The notes: generated by a model from the sequence alone, not told the origin. A stretch of 64,000 nucleotides of DNA from Caulobacter rhizosphaerae (GCF_010977555.1 NZ_CP048815.1:5668419-5732418), one strand, 5' to 3'. Positions 54,141 to 63,633 are shown, numbered from the stretch's first letter. Translations and numbers: made by a program.

Positions 54141-54669
54141 GCGGCGAAGGTCTCGATCGGCAAGCGACGGGCAGGCGGGAAAAGGCTCATGTCCCGGCCT
54201 GAAAGCCCGCTCCGCGCGCTCCGGTCAAGGCCGCTTTCGCCGTCGACCGGCCGCGCCTCGCGAAAAGCGGCGCGGGAAACCCTTGCCGGGAAGCAATGAA
54301 GCGGGTGTTCGGCCCTCGGCAGCCGATCAAACGTCTGCTCCAAGGGCAGGCCTTCGGGAAGGCGCGCTTTAGGCGCTGTCGACGGTCAGGCGTTGGCGTA
54401 CAGGCGCCGCCCTCGTCCTTCGACAGGCTCAGGATGAGGGCTACTGGTAGAGCGGTCGAGTAGAATTCCTCATCCTGAGCTTGTCGAAGGACGGGGAATT
54501 CGGCCCAAGATCGTCAATTATCAACAGGGCGTAGGGGGCCATAGCGTGGGCGCGGTAGTCCGTCTCTACCGAATTCCGCGCCCCAACGCTTTCCACGCCG
54601 GATATCCCGGAGTGACTCCGGAGCCGCCCGCGACACGGCGGCCTGACAGCCGTCGGCGAGCGCGAAGCT
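54141..54669. repeat. 529-bp gap containing paired palindromic repeat copy 2 (54411-54493)
   Basis: Within this gap 54411-54493 is a second copy of the cttcgacaggctcaggatga pair, with core ctactggtagagcgg. It marks the left side of the TetR/SDR/MarR cassette. No gene is supported in the remainder; the start of the gap is the ubiB upstream region. Confidence 0.8.
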
Positions 54670-55320
54670 TCAGGCTCCGGCGCTCGCTGCCGCGTTCTCG
54701 ATCAACAGTCTGGCCGCATCGCGGTTCGCCTCCGCCACGAGCGGGTCGCGGGTCGATTGCGCCATCACGATCGCGCCCTGGATCAGCGACAGGATCTGCA
54801 TCACGGTCCTTTCAGGCCTGTTCAGGCCCAAGGGCTCGACGAGCGCGGCGACAAGGTCGTGCAGGCCCTTGAAATAGGCGGTGATGGTCGCCTGGACGTC
54901 CGGGACGTCGGCGTCCGGTCCGAACTCGGCCATGCCCTTGACGAAAGGACAGCCGCGGAAGGCCGGCGAGCGGAAGGGCCCGTCCAGCGCGTCAAAGATG
55001 GCCAGGATGCGCTCCGACGGAGACAGGCCGGGGTCTTCCGTCGCGGTTTCGAGCATCTGGAACCAGAGGGCGCTCTTGTGGCGCAGGTAGGTGGCCACGA
55101 GGTCAGCCTTCGACGGAAAGTGCTTGTAGAACGTCATCTTGGCCACGCCGCTTTCGGCGATGATGCGGTCGATCCCCACGGAGTGGACGCTGAACCGATA
55201 GAACAGGTCCGACGCCGTTTTCAGGATCCGCTCTCGCGGGGCGAGGGCGGCCAGCGGTTGCGTCTCCAGGTCCGCGAATCCCGTCACCTCGGCCATGTCC
55301 ATCCTCGCGCCTCGAACCAT
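54670..55320 (-). CDS. TetR-family regulator divergent from the SDR gene
   Basis: HTH PRERILKTASDLFYRFSVHSVGIDRIIAESGVAKMTFYKHFPSKADLVATYL, followed by a C-terminal domain with FRGCPFVKGMAEFG, as in TetR_C-type regulators. 216 aa from the first ATG; internal ATGs at 55302 and 55296 are possible, the last having an agga at good distance. Two operator-like palindromes lie between it and the divergent SDR gene, which suggests joint repression. Confidence 0.88.
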   Translation of the reverse strand: MVRGARMDMAEVTGFADLETQPLAALAPRERILKTASDLFYRFSVHSVGIDRIIAESGVAKMTFYKHFPSKADLVATYLRHKSALWFQMLETATEDPGLSPSERILAIFDALDGPFRSPAFRGCPFVKGMAEFGPDADVPDVQATITAYFKGLHDLVAALVEPLGLNRPERTVMQILSLIQGAIVMAQSTRDPLVAEANRDAARLLIENAAASAGA

Positions 55321-55330
55321 CCGCTCGCAA

Positions 55331-55379
55331 ACAGACTAGTCTGTCTATTTACGCTTGGCAAAGACAGACAGATCTGTCT
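55331..55379. promoter_or_regulatory. two operator-like palindromes between tetR and SDR
   Basis: acagactagtctgt (55331-55344) and agacagatctgtct (55366-55379) are both perfect 14-bp inverted repeats sharing agac/gtct half-sites, in the divergent promoter region. The pattern tagac-n-gtcta is known for NemR-like TetR repressors. A third half-site (tagtctg) follows at 55383. Confidence 0.6.
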
Positions 55380-55420
55380 ATCTAGTCTGCGACACTCCCT
55401 CGAATGGAAAGACAAGATCG

Positions 55421-56299
55421 ATGAGCGGAAAAATTGTCGTGGTGACCGGCGCCAGCAGCGGGTTCGGAAAGCTGACGGCCCTGGAGCTTGCGCGGCGAGG
55501 GCACGTCGTGGTGGCGACCATGCGCGACGTCGGCGGGCGAAACGACCCAGTCCGGCGTGAGCTCCTTGAGGCGGCGAAGGCGGGAGGCCATGCGCTGCAG
55601 GTCCTCGAAATGGACGTCGCCGACGAGGCGTCGGTCAATTCGACGATCGACCAGGTCATCGCGCAGCATGGAAAGATCGACGTGCTGGTCAACAACGCCG
55701 GCGTCATGGCGGTCGGGGTCACCGAAGCCTACACGGTGGCCGACATCGAACGGCAGTTCGCGGTCAATTTCTTCGGCGCCGTGCGGGCCGACCGCGCTGT
55801 CCTGCCGCACATGCGGGCCGCCGGCGGCGGGCTTCTCGTCCACGTCACGTCCCTGATGGGACGCGTGGTCGCCCCTTTCTTCGGCGTCTATTCCGCCAGC
55901 AAGTTCGCGCTCGAGGCGTTGGCCGAAGCCTATCGCTACGAACTGTCGAGCTTCGGGATCGACTCGGTCGTCGTCGAGCCGGGACCGTTCCCCAGCAACC
56001 TCCTCCCGTCCAGCCCGGAGCCCTCCGACCGGGGCGTGCTGGCGGCCTATGGCGAGGTCGCGGCGATCCCCGGCCAGATCAAGGCCCACGCCGGCGACGG
56101 CGACGATCCGGCCAATCCGCCCCGTCCCCAGCGGGTCGCCGACGCCATCGCCCGGCTGGTCGAGGCCACGGACCGGCGGCCGTTGCGGACCGTCGTCATG
56201 CCCGAGGGCCTGGATTTCGGCGTCGAACAGCTGAACGCGGCCGTCGCCCCGATCCAGAACGGCCTGCTCGGCGCCATGGGCATGTCGAGTATGATCTGA
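55421..56299 (+). CDS. short-chain dehydrogenase/reductase
   Basis: Classical SDR: VVVTGASSGFGKLTALELARRGH (cofactor loop), NNAGV, catalytic Ser in HVTSLMGRV and Y-X3-K in YSASKFALEALAEAYRYEL. 292 aa from the ATG at 55421; the ORF is open 22 codons upstream into the operator region. The extended C-terminus (GVLAAYGEVAAIPGQIKAHAGDGDDP...) is found in SDRs with an unassigned substrate. Divergent from the TetR regulator, which probably controls it. Confidence 0.9.
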   Translation: MSGKIVVVTGASSGFGKLTALELARRGHVVVATMRDVGGRNDPVRRELLEAAKAGGHALQVLEMDVADEASVNSTIDQVIAQHGKIDVLVNNAGVMAVGVTEAYTVADIERQFAVNFFGAVRADRAVLPHMRAAGGGLLVHVTSLMGRVVAPFFGVYSASKFALEALAEAYRYELSSFGIDSVVVEPGPFPSNLLPSSPEPSDRGVLAAYGEVAAIPGQIKAHAGDGDDPANPPRPQRVADAIARLVEATDRRPLRTVVMPEGLDFGVEQLNAAVAPIQNGLLGAMGMSSMI

Positions 56300-56410
56300 A
56301 GCTCCGGGGCGGCGGGTAGCGCCTACCGCCGCCCGGCGCCTACCCGTCAGAGCGCCGCGCCAGCCCGCGACGGTGAACGCACCGGGCGGGTTGAAGTGCG
56401 CGCCAAGGGC

Positions 56411-56432
56411 ATTATCTAGAGCACTAGACAAT
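56411..56432. promoter_or_regulatory. operator-like inverted repeat before the MarR-reductase gene
   Basis: attatctag-agca-ctagacaat: arms match at 8 of 9 positions, ending 19 bp before the GTG start. Size and position fit autoregulation by the MarR domain of the gene. Confidence 0.5.
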
Positions 56433-56451
56433 CGTGCGCTAGGAACCGGAT

Positions 56452-57672
56452 GTGACACGTAGCACGGCGACCCAACTCTCCTTCTCGCTCCACAGTGCGG
56501 CGAACCGCATGGTGCGCCTGCACAAGCCGATCCTGGAGCCGCTGGGGCTGACCTTCCCCCAGTACCTGGTCGTCCTGGAGCTGCTGGACGGCGGGCCGCG
56601 CACCGTGGGCGCCCTCGGCGCCGCCTTGGACATGGACACCGGGACCATCACCCCCCTGGTCAAGCGCCTGGAAGCGGCGGGGCGGGTCAGCCGCACCCGC
56701 GACTCCACCGACGAGCGCCGGGTCATGGTCGACCTGACGCCAGCCGGGCGTTCTCTGGAGGCGGCGGTCCGTGGCGTCACCGGACAGATCAAGACCGCGT
56801 GCCAACTGACCGATGAAGGTCTCGACGACCTTCGACGCACCCTCGACGCGCTGGCGATCGCGCCTCGAGGCCTGACGGCGCCTGATGCGCCGGCTGACAC
56901 CCTCCACCTTGCGGAAAGAGACAACATGAAGATCGGCGTCATCGGTACGGGCAACATCGGCGGCGCGCTCGCCGGCAAGCTGCGGGCGGCGGGCCACGAG
57001 GTTCGCGTCGCCAACTCGCGCGGCGTGGAGGGCGTGCGCGCCTTCGCCGACAAGGTCGGCGCGACGCCGGTCGACATACGGGGCGCGGTCGAGGGCGTGG
57101 ACGCGGTCATCCTCTCCATCCCGTTTCCCGCCGTGGCCGACCTGCCGAAGGACCTGTTCGACGGCTTGCCGCCGGCCGCGCCGGTGATCGACACCGGCAA
57201 CTACTATCCGGGTCTGCGCGACCCCCAGATCGCCGAAATCGACGACGGAATGGTGGAAAGCGTCTGGGTGTCGCGCCAGATCGGCCGCCCGGTCGTCAAG
57301 GCGTTCAACAACATCCTGGCCTATTCCCTGGCCGAGCTGGGTCGTCCCCTCGGCGCGAGCGACCGTCTGGCCGTCGCCGCCGCCGGCGACGATCCGGACG
57401 CCAAGGCCCTCGTCGCCCGCCTGGTCAACGACGTCGGCTTCGACCCCGTCGACGCCGGCCCCCTGGCCGAGTCCTGGCGCCAGCAGCCCTCGACGCCGGT
57501 CTATTGCTGCGACTGGAACGCGCAGGAGACCCGCGACGCCCTGGCCCTGGCCCGGCCGGGGGAGGCCCCGGCGAAGCGCGACGCGATGATGGAGACCCTT
57601 GCGAAGCTTGGGCCAAGCCCCACCCACGCCGACATCGTGGCGTCCAACCGCGTCGTGAACGCCCCGACCTAG
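56452..57672 (+). CDS. fusion of a MarR-type regulator and an NADPH-dependent F420 reductase-like enzyme
   Basis: One uninterrupted frame of 406 codons. Residues 1-155 form a MarR winged helix (PLGLTFPQYLVVLELLDGGPRTVGALGAALDMDTGTITPLVKRLEAAGRVSRTRDSTDERRVMVDLTPAGR). Residues 159-406 form a Rossmann oxidoreductase of the COG2085 type (MKIGVIGTGNIGGALAGKLRAAGHEVRVANSRG...VKAFNNILAY). An ATG at 56926 with ggaaagag ahead of it marks the start of the reductase part, so a free reductase may also be made. GTG start. Fusion, or translational merge of a former two-gene operon. Confidence 0.8.
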   Translation: MTRSTATQLSFSLHSAANRMVRLHKPILEPLGLTFPQYLVVLELLDGGPRTVGALGAALDMDTGTITPLVKRLEAAGRVSRTRDSTDERRVMVDLTPAGRSLEAAVRGVTGQIKTACQLTDEGLDDLRRTLDALAIAPRGLTAPDAPADTLHLAERDNMKIGVIGTGNIGGALAGKLRAAGHEVRVANSRGVEGVRAFADKVGATPVDIRGAVEGVDAVILSIPFPAVADLPKDLFDGLPPAAPVIDTGNYYPGLRDPQIAEIDDGMVESVWVSRQIGRPVVKAFNNILAYSLAELGRPLGASDRLAVAAAGDDPDAKALVARLVNDVGFDPVDAGPLAESWRQQPSTPVYCCDWNAQETRDALALARPGEAPAKRDAMMETLAKLGPSPTHADIVASNRVVNAPT

Positions 57673-57755
57673 GCGGAGGCGGAGCGCGCGAGCCCCTCAG
57701 ACCCGCGTCGGCCCTGACCCTGGGCTATGGACCGTTGACGATCTTGGACCGAATT

Positions 57756-57839
57756 CCTCGTCCTTCGACAGGCTCAGGATGAGGAATTCTACGGAACCGC
57801 CCTAAGTCGCCCTCATCCTGAGCCTGTCGAAGGACGAGG
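57756..57839. repeat. paired palindromic repeat, copy 3
   Basis: Arms with cttcgacaggctcaggatga and its complement around an aattctacggaaccgccc core. Together with the copy at 54411-54493 it brackets the TetR/SDR/MarR-reductase cassette; the arms are nearly identical in all three copies. Confidence 0.9.
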
Positions 57840-57871
57840 GCGTCGCCTCACCACCCTACGCCCAACTGGGC

Positions 57872-58630
57872 CTAGATCGCCCAGCCCTGATGCATCGCCG
57901 CGACGCCGCCGGTGAAGTTGGTGATGGTCACCCGCTTGAAGCCGGCGTTCTCCATCATGCCGGCGAAGGTCTTCTGGTCGGGGAAGCGGCGGATGCTTTC
58001 GACCAGGTACTGGTAGGCGTCGCGGTCCTTGGCCAGCCATTCGCCGAACTGCGGGATCAGCTTGAAGGAATAGGCGTCGTAGGCTTTCGCCAGGGCCTCG
58101 GTCACCGGCTTGGAGAACTCCAGGCACAGGAACCGGCCGCCGGGCTTGAGGACGCGGCGCGCCTCGCGCAGGGCCGCGTCGATGTCGGTGACGTTGCGGA
58201 TGCCGAACGAGATCACATAGGCGTCGGCATAGGCGTCGGGCAGCGGCAGCCGTTGGGCGTCGCCCACGGTCCAGGTGATCTCGGGCGCGCCGCCCTTCTC
58301 GATGCCGGCGGCGATCATCTCGGCATTGTAGTCGATGATGTTGATCAGGGCGTCGGGACCGCCGCGCCGCTCTTGCGCCGCCCGGGTCATCTTGGCGAAG
58401 CGCCGAGCCATGTCGCCAGTGCCGCCGGCGCAGTCGATGATGATCTCGCCCGGCTGCGGGTTCAGGCGCGCGGCGACCGCGTCCTTCCACAGCCGGTGCA
58501 CCCCGCCGCTCATCACGTCGTTCATCAGGTCGTAGTTCTTGGCGACCCGGTCGAACACGCCGCGCACCAGGCCGGCCTTGGCCGAGGGATCGACGTCCTT
58601 GAATCCGAAGGTGGCGGAGGCCTTGGTCAT
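57872..58630 (-). CDS. ubiE: ubiquinone/menaquinone biosynthesis C-methyltransferase UbiE
   Basis: SAM-dependent C-methyltransferase in ubiquinone synthesis. Motifs [40 protein letters not shown] (SAM site), [38 protein letters not shown] are family-diagnostic. 252 aa from the ATG at 58630; a much longer open frame upstream is antisense to mutM and not real. Divergent from mutM. Confidence 0.97.
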   Translation of the reverse strand: MTKASATFGFKDVDPSAKAGLVRGVFDRVAKNYDLMNDVMSGGVHRLWKDAVAARLNPQPGEIIIDCAGGTGDMARRFAKMTRAAQERRGGPDALINIIDYNAEMIAAGIEKGGAPEITWTVGDAQRLPLPDAYADAYVISFGIRNVTDIDAALREARRVLKPGGRFLCLEFSKPVTEALAKAYDAYSFKLIPQFGEWLAKDRDAYQYLVESIRRFPDQKTFAGMMENAGFKRVTITNFTGGVAAMHQGWAI

Positions 58631-58816
58631 GTCATTGCTCGAATTTGGCGCTCGAAATAGCCGTGGGACGGTTCTGGGCGCGCGGCCCCGTCGTTCGGCT
58701 CTTATAACCGTCAGCGTCCGTCCGTCACCGGTTTTGCGCGGGGCCCTCCGGCTGGGCCTAGGAACCGCGCCGCGAATGACCGATATCTGGCGGCCCTTTC
58801 CCGTCCGAGGTCCGCC

Positions 58817-59680
58817 TTGCCCGAATTGCCCGAAGTCGAGACCGTGCGCCGCGGCCTGGAGCCCGTCCTGGCCGGCGCCCGCCTGGCCCGCGTCCGCGCC
58901 AACCGTCCCGACCTGCGCTTTCCCCTGCCCGACGGCTTCGTCCAGCGGCTGACCGGCGCGAAGATCCTGCGGCTGGACCGCCGGGCCAAGTACCTGCTGG
59001 CCCCGCTCGACCGGGGCGACACCCTGGTGATGCACCTGGGCATGACTGGGCGTTTCGAGATCGCGGTTCCGGAGGGCTCGACCCGCCCTGGCGACTTCGC
59101 CCGCGCCGTCACGCCCGACGACAAGCACGCCCACGTGGTGTTCGAGACGGAAGACGGGGCGGTGGTCACCTATTACGACCCGCGCCGGTTCGGTTTCATG
59201 GACCTGGTCGCCACCGACCGACTGGACCGCCATCCCTGGTTCGCGGCCATGGGGCCCGAACCCCTGGGCGAGACCTTTGACGCCAAGACCCTGGTCGCCG
59301 CCTTCAACGGTCGCAAGCAGGGCCCCAAGACCCTGCTGCTGGACCAGAAGACCGTCGCCGGTCTGGGCAACATCTATGTCTGCGAGGCCCTGCACCGGGC
59401 CCATATCTCGCCGTTCAAGCCGGCGGGCATGATCGCCGGCAAGCGGCTCGGGCCATTGGCCATGGCGATCAAGGCCGTGCTGGCCGAGGCGGTCGAGGTC
59501 GGCGGCTCGTCCCTGAAGGACTTCGCGGCGGCCGACGGGGCCCTGGGCTATTTCCAGCACCGGTTCCGGGTCTATGACCGCGAGGGCCAGCCCTGCCCCA
59601 CGCCCGGCTGCAAGGGAACGATCGCCCGCGAGGTCCAGGCCGGCCGCTCGACCTTCTTCTGCCCGGTCTGCCAGGTGTAG
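58817..59680 (+). CDS. mutM: formamidopyrimidine-DNA glycosylase
   Basis: Removes 8-oxoguanine and formamidopyrimidines. The mature N-terminus [13 protein letters not shown] supplies the catalytic Pro and Glu; the H2TH region is [34 protein letters not shown] and the C-terminal zinc finger is CPTPGC...FFCPVC. 287 aa. TTG start (58817). Part of the conserved ubiB-ubiE-mutM-echA-rpsT-dnaA neighbourhood. Confidence 0.96.
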   Translation: MPELPEVETVRRGLEPVLAGARLARVRANRPDLRFPLPDGFVQRLTGAKILRLDRRAKYLLAPLDRGDTLVMHLGMTGRFEIAVPEGSTRPGDFARAVTPDDKHAHVVFETEDGAVVTYYDPRRFGFMDLVATDRLDRHPWFAAMGPEPLGETFDAKTLVAAFNGRKQGPKTLLLDQKTVAGLGNIYVCEALHRAHISPFKPAGMIAGKRLGPLAMAIKAVLAEAVEVGGSSLKDFAAADGALGYFQHRFRVYDREGQPCPTPGCKGTIAREVQAGRSTFFCPVCQV

Positions 59681-59718
59681 GGGACCGCCTCCAGGGAGAC
59701 GGTCCCTCACCTCGGCCG

Positions 59719-60198
59719 TCAGGCTTGCAGCTTGCCCTCGGCGAGCAACTCGCGGGTGCGCTTCAGCGTCGACAGCAGCGCTGCCCGGTAGCCGGTCTCG
59801 CCGTCGAACTGGGCCTGCTCGGCCTGCTCCTCCGGACCGTTCGGCGTTTTGCCGCGCAGGCCGAGATAGCCGTAGAAGCGCAGCTGCAGCGCCCCGGCCT
59901 CGTCCTCGAAGAGTTCGTTGACGATGGCGCCTTCGCGCGGTCCCGCGGCCTGGAAGAAGGTGACCTTGCTCCGGGGCTCCAGGGCGACGATCTCGCGCAG
60001 GTCGACGCCGCCGATGGTGGCGTCACGGACGAAGTGGGTCGCGCTTTCCTCCACGACGTCGCAGCGGGTGCAGAGGCCGGGCGGCAGGAACAGCCGGGCG
60101 TCGCGGGCCTTGAGCTCCAGGCCGGCCCAGGCTTGCGCGCGGGTCAGGCTGGGCTCGTCTTCCGGATTCACCGGAACGGTCGCGGTCGAATAGATCAT
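59719..60198 (-). CDS. DUF1857 / SRPBCC-fold protein
   Basis: 159 aa of the START/SRPBCC superfamily, DUF1857 (AtaL-like) group: [65 protein letters not shown]. Members bind hydrophobic ligands. The gene follows the NmrA-like gene by 5 bp on the same strand and is probably cotranscribed with it; the target of the pair is not known. Confidence 0.82.
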   Translation of the reverse strand: MIYSTATVPVNPEDEPSLTRAQAWAGLELKARDARLFLPPGLCTRCDVVEESATHFVRDATIGGVDLREIVALEPRSKVTFFQAAGPREGAIVNELFEDEAGALQLRFYGYLGLRGKTPNGPEEQAEQAQFDGETGYRAALLSTLKRTRELLAEGKLQA

Positions 60199-60203
60199 GG
60201 CCT

Positions 60204-61082
60204 TTAGTCCTTGCCGGCGGTCGCGGCGATCTGGGCCGCGAACTCGCGATACGAATGCAACGGGCGGCCCAGGATCTTGGTCAAGCGCTCGACGTCGCCG
60301 GCCTCGGGCAGCATGCCGTCGCCGACGAAGCGCTCGGCCATCAGGCGCATCTCATAGGCCATCCACTTGGGCATGAAGCTGGCCAGGTTCTGCTCGAAGC
60401 CGGTGGGATCGTCGCCGCCATAGGCCACCGGACGGCCCAGGACGTCCGACCAGATCGCCGCCACGTCCGACCCGGTCAGGGTGTCGGGGCCGACCAGGTT
60501 GAGGGTCTCGGTCGGCAGCTTGCCGGGCGCCTGGTCGCGGCGGATCAGCTCGATCGCGGCGACCTCGGCGATGTCGCGGGCGTCGACCATGGCCAGGCCC
60601 TTGCCGCCGATCGGCATCGGATAGAGGCCGTGGTTCAGGACCACGTCCTTGATCGTCAGCTCGTTGTCGATGAAGTAGGCCGGGCGCAGGATCGTGGCGG
60701 AAAAGCCCATCTGCTGGATCATCCGCTCGGCGCCGGCCTTCACCGCGAAGTGCGGCACGTTCACGAAGCGGTCGGCATGGATCACCGACAGGTAGACGAC
60801 GCGCTCGACGCCGGACTCGCGGGCGATGTTCAGGGCGATCAGCGCCTGGGTGAATTCGTCGGCCGCCACCGCGTTGAGCAGGAACAGCGTGCGCACGCCG
60901 CTGAAGGCGGCGCGCACGGCGTCGATGTCGAGCAGGTCGCCCTGCACGACCTCCACGCCGGCCGGGAAGTCGGCCTTGGCGGGGTCGCGGACCAGCACGC
61001 GCACGTCGGCGCCGCGCTGGACCAGTTGCTGGACGACGTGGCCGCCGACACGGCCGGTGGCGCCGGTAACGAGGATGGTCAT
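60204..61082 (-). CDS. NmrA-like NAD(P)-binding protein
   Basis: Atypical SDR: ILVTGATGRVGGHVVQQLVQRGADVRVLVRDPAKAD at the N-terminus, VRTLFLLNAVAADEFTQA, VVYLSVIHADRF, and an NmrA-type substrate domain with LRPAYFIDN. The strict Tyr-X3-Lys pair is not obvious, as in redox-sensing NmrA members; an oxidoreductase activity remains possible. 292 aa. Divergent from a LysR regulator with a 91-bp gap, the classical LysR arrangement. Confidence 0.88.
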   Translation of the reverse strand: MTILVTGATGRVGGHVVQQLVQRGADVRVLVRDPAKADFPAGVEVVQGDLLDIDAVRAAFSGVRTLFLLNAVAADEFTQALIALNIARESGVERVVYLSVIHADRFVNVPHFAVKAGAERMIQQMGFSATILRPAYFIDNELTIKDVVLNHGLYPMPIGGKGLAMVDARDIAEVAAIELIRRDQAPGKLPTETLNLVGPDTLTGSDVAAIWSDVLGRPVAYGGDDPTGFEQNLASFMPKWMAYEMRLMAERFVGDGMLPEAGDVERLTKILGRPLHSYREFAAQIAATAGKD

Positions 61083-61173
61083 GGGAAAATCTCCGGGGTT
61101 GAAGTGACACCCGGCAAATTAGTGATCCACAGGCCGGCCAATAGCCGCTAGATCTGGACACTCCGTCCCACAG

Positions 61174-62076
61174 GTGGAACACATGGACTGGCTGGCCCTC
61201 GCCGACTTCAACCTGGTCGCCCGGCATGGCGGGGTCGGCCGCGCCGCCCGGGCCGCCGGACGGCCCAAGGCCACCCTGTCGCGCCGGGTCGCGGAACTGG
61301 AGGCCAGCCTCGGCCTGCGCCTGTTCGAGCGCGGCGGTCGGACGCTGCGGCTCACCCAGGAGGGACGGACGCTCCACGAGCGGACGTCCGCCCTGCTCAC
61401 CGAACTCGACGAGACCGCGGCCGGGATCGCGTCCGGTGGCAGCACCCCGCGCGGCTTGCTCCGGGTAAGCGCGCCCCTGCTGTTCTCGCAGATCGCCATG
61501 GGCAGGCTGGCCGCCGAGTTCGCCCTGAAATATCCGGACGTCCGCCTGGAGGTGACGACGGAGGACCGGGCCGTCGACATGGTCGAGGAAGGCTACGACC
61601 TGGTGATCCGCGTCAATCCGCACGCCGACGAGACCCTGGTCGGGCGGGCCTTCATGCGCGACCGCCTGGTGGTGGTGGCCAGCCCCGACCTTGTCCGCCC
61701 CGCGGACGGCGCGACCGTCCCCGCCGTCGTGCGCGGGACGGGATCCGGAACCGAGGCCTGGAGGGTGGCGAGCGCGACCGGACGTTCGACCCTGATGGTC
61801 GATCCGGTCCTTGGCCTGTCGTCGATGATCATGGTCCGCGACGCGGTCCGGACCGGCGTCGGCGTCGCGCGGCTTCCGGTGTCGCTGGTCAGCCACGACC
61901 TGGCGGCCGGCCGTCTGGCCCATTGGGGCGACGTCGACGGGCCGGAAATCCACCTGTGGACGCTCTACCCGTCGCGCCGCCTGCTCAGCGCGCGGGTCTC
62001 GGCCTTTCTCGACCACCTCAAGGCCGCCTTCCCCACGGGCGAGCCGCACGAACTGGCCGCGTTCATTGGCGGGTAG
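61174..62076 (+). CDS. LysR-family transcriptional regulator
   Basis: HTH at the N-terminus (WLALADFNLVARHGGVGRAARAAGRPKATLSRRVAELEASLGLRLFERGGRTLRLTQEG) and a periplasmic-binding-like effector domain (LLRVSAPLLFSQIAMGRLAAEFALKYPDVRLEVTTEDRAVDMVEEGYDLVIRVN), of the CrgA-like subgroup. 300 aa. Divergent from the NmrA-like/DUF1857 pair, its probable target. Confidence 0.92.
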   Translation: MEHMDWLALADFNLVARHGGVGRAARAAGRPKATLSRRVAELEASLGLRLFERGGRTLRLTQEGRTLHERTSALLTELDETAAGIASGGSTPRGLLRVSAPLLFSQIAMGRLAAEFALKYPDVRLEVTTEDRAVDMVEEGYDLVIRVNPHADETLVGRAFMRDRLVVVASPDLVRPADGATVPAVVRGTGSGTEAWRVASATGRSTLMVDPVLGLSSMIMVRDAVRTGVGVARLPVSLVSHDLAAGRLAHWGDVDGPEIHLWTLYPSRRLLSARVSAFLDHLKAAFPTGEPHELAAFIGG

Positions 62077-62119
62077 TGCTCCGGCGCTCTGAGTTCGGCT
62101 CGCGGTTCTCCTCTCCTTC

Positions 62120-62277
62120 GTCATCCCGGGCCTTGTGCCCGGGACCCCTTTGTCCGCCGCAGGTGCGGAGGTGCGGAGGTGCGGAGGTGCGGAGGTGCGG
62201 AGGTGTGGCGCGCCGGCGCGCCATTTCCCTTCACCGTCAGTTGAACCAGGGGTCCCGGGCACAAGGCCCGGGATGAC
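62120..62277. repeat. 29-bp perfect inverted repeat enclosing an octamer tandem array
   Basis: Arms at 62120-62148 and 62249-62277 are exact complements (start gtcatcccgggccttgtgcc). Between them aggtgcgg is repeated five times plus one variant (62161-62208). The 305-bp gap between the LysR gene and the enoyl-CoA hydratase gene holds little else that I can see. Confidence 0.85.
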
Positions 62278-62381
62278 GAGCTATCTAGAGCAAAGCCGCA
62301 ACGGTCAGAACCAACAGCCCCGGGGGCTCCCCAACGCCGTCCGGGGCTCTATAACGGCGGCGCTCAACAGGAGACCCGCCG

Positions 62382-63170
62382 ATGGCCGCGTACCAGACCC
62401 TGATCGTCGAGACCCCCGAGGCCGCGCCCGGCGTGGCCCTGATCCGCCTGAACCGGCCGGAGGCGCTGAACGCCCTCAACACCGCCCTGCTGGCCGAGCT
62501 GGGCCAAGCCCTGGCGGCGGCCCAGGCCGACGACGCGATCGGCTGCCTCGTCATCACCGGCTCGGCCAAGGCCTTCGCGGCCGGGGCCGACATCAAGGAG
62601 ATGTCCGACAAGTCCTACGCCCAGATGTTCAAGGATGACTTCTTCGCGGCCGGGGCCCGGGCCATCGAAGGGACCCGCAAGCCGATCATCGCGGCGGTGG
62701 CCGGCTACGCCCTGGGCGGCGGCTGCGAGCTGGCGATGATGTGCGACTTCATCCTGGCCGCCGACACGGCCAAGTTCGGCCAGCCCGAGATCAATCTGGG
62801 CGTCGCGCCCGGCATCGGCGGCACCCAGCGCCTGACGCGCCTGGTCGGCAAGTCCAAGGCCATGGACATGATCCTGACCGGCCGGATGATGGGCGCCGAG
62901 GAGGCCGAGCGCGCCGGCCTCGTCTCGCGGATCTTCCCCGCCGACACCCTGGTCGACGAAGCCCTGGCCGTGGCCGCCAGGATCGCCGCCCAGTCGCCCC
63001 TGGCCACGGCGATGAACAAGGAGCTGGTCAACGCGGCCTACGAGACGACGCTCAGCACGGGCGTTGCGCTGGAGCGGCGCCTGTTCCACTCGCTGTTCGC
63101 GTTCGACGACCAGAAGGAAGGCATGGCCGCCTTCGTCGAGAAGCGCAAACCGGCGTTCAAGGGGTCGTGA
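62382..63170 (+). CDS. enoyl-CoA hydratase
   Basis: Crotonase-fold enzyme adding water to trans-2-enoyl-CoA in beta-oxidation. Oxyanion-hole segments [11 protein letters not shown] and [20 protein letters not shown], and the catalytic Glu region [20 protein letters not shown] with the second Glu. 262 aa. Its place before rpsT-dnaA is conserved in alphaproteobacteria. Confidence 0.94.
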   Translation: MAAYQTLIVETPEAAPGVALIRLNRPEALNALNTALLAELGQALAAAQADDAIGCLVITGSAKAFAAGADIKEMSDKSYAQMFKDDFFAAGARAIEGTRKPIIAAVAGYALGGGCELAMMCDFILAADTAKFGQPEINLGVAPGIGGTQRLTRLVGKSKAMDMILTGRMMGAEEAERAGLVSRIFPADTLVDEALAVAARIAAQSPLATAMNKELVNAAYETTLSTGVALERRLFHSLFAFDDQKEGMAAFVEKRKPAFKGS

Positions 63171-63306
63171 ACCCTCGCCAGGCCGGCGCGCGAGATTCTG
63201 GGTCCTCGGCGATTGACCCAAGGCGGTCGTTCCCGTATATCCGCGCGCTCTTGATTTCTCCTGCTTCGCGGCCGCCCGCGCGGCTGTCCGTTTGAAGGTC
63301 CAACTC

Positions 63307-63582
63307 ATGGCCAATAATCCCGGCGCCAAGAAAGCGATCCGCAAGATCGCCCGTCGCACCGAAGTGAACACTGCTCGCCGCTCGCGCGTGCGCACCTTCC
63401 TGCGCAAGTTCGAAGACGCCCTGGCCGCCGGCGACAAGGCCGTCGCCAAGGCCGCGTTCATCGAAGCGCAATCGGAACTGATGCGCGCCGTCTCCAAGGG
63501 CGTCGTCCATCCCAACACCGGTTCGCGCAAGGTTTCGCGCCTGGCGGCTCGCCTGAAGAAGCTTGATCAGGCCGCGGCCTAA
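63307..63582 (+). CDS. rpsT: 30S ribosomal protein S20
   Basis: Primary 16S rRNA-binding protein. [39 protein letters not shown] and the C-terminal [20 protein letters not shown] are diagnostic. 91 aa from the ATG at 63307. It lies just upstream of dnaA, the usual alphaproteobacterial arrangement, with its own terminator. Confidence 0.97.
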   Translation: MANNPGAKKAIRKIARRTEVNTARRSRVRTFLRKFEDALAAGDKAVAKAAFIEAQSELMRAVSKGVVHPNTGSRKVSRLAARLKKLDQAAA

Positions 63583-63633
63583 ATCCAGTTTCTCGCCGAA
63601 CGCCGTTCGGTTAGCGAAATCAAAGACTTAGAA

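Noticed and set aside
57872..59710. 612-codon frame joining ubiE with sequence antisense to mutM
   Set aside because: Only the 252-residue part from 58630 matches UbiE; the rest is a shadow of mutM.
62161..62208. Octamer tandem array considered as a CRISPR
   Set aside because: Units are 8 bp and contiguous, with no spacers and no cas genes; it is a microsatellite.
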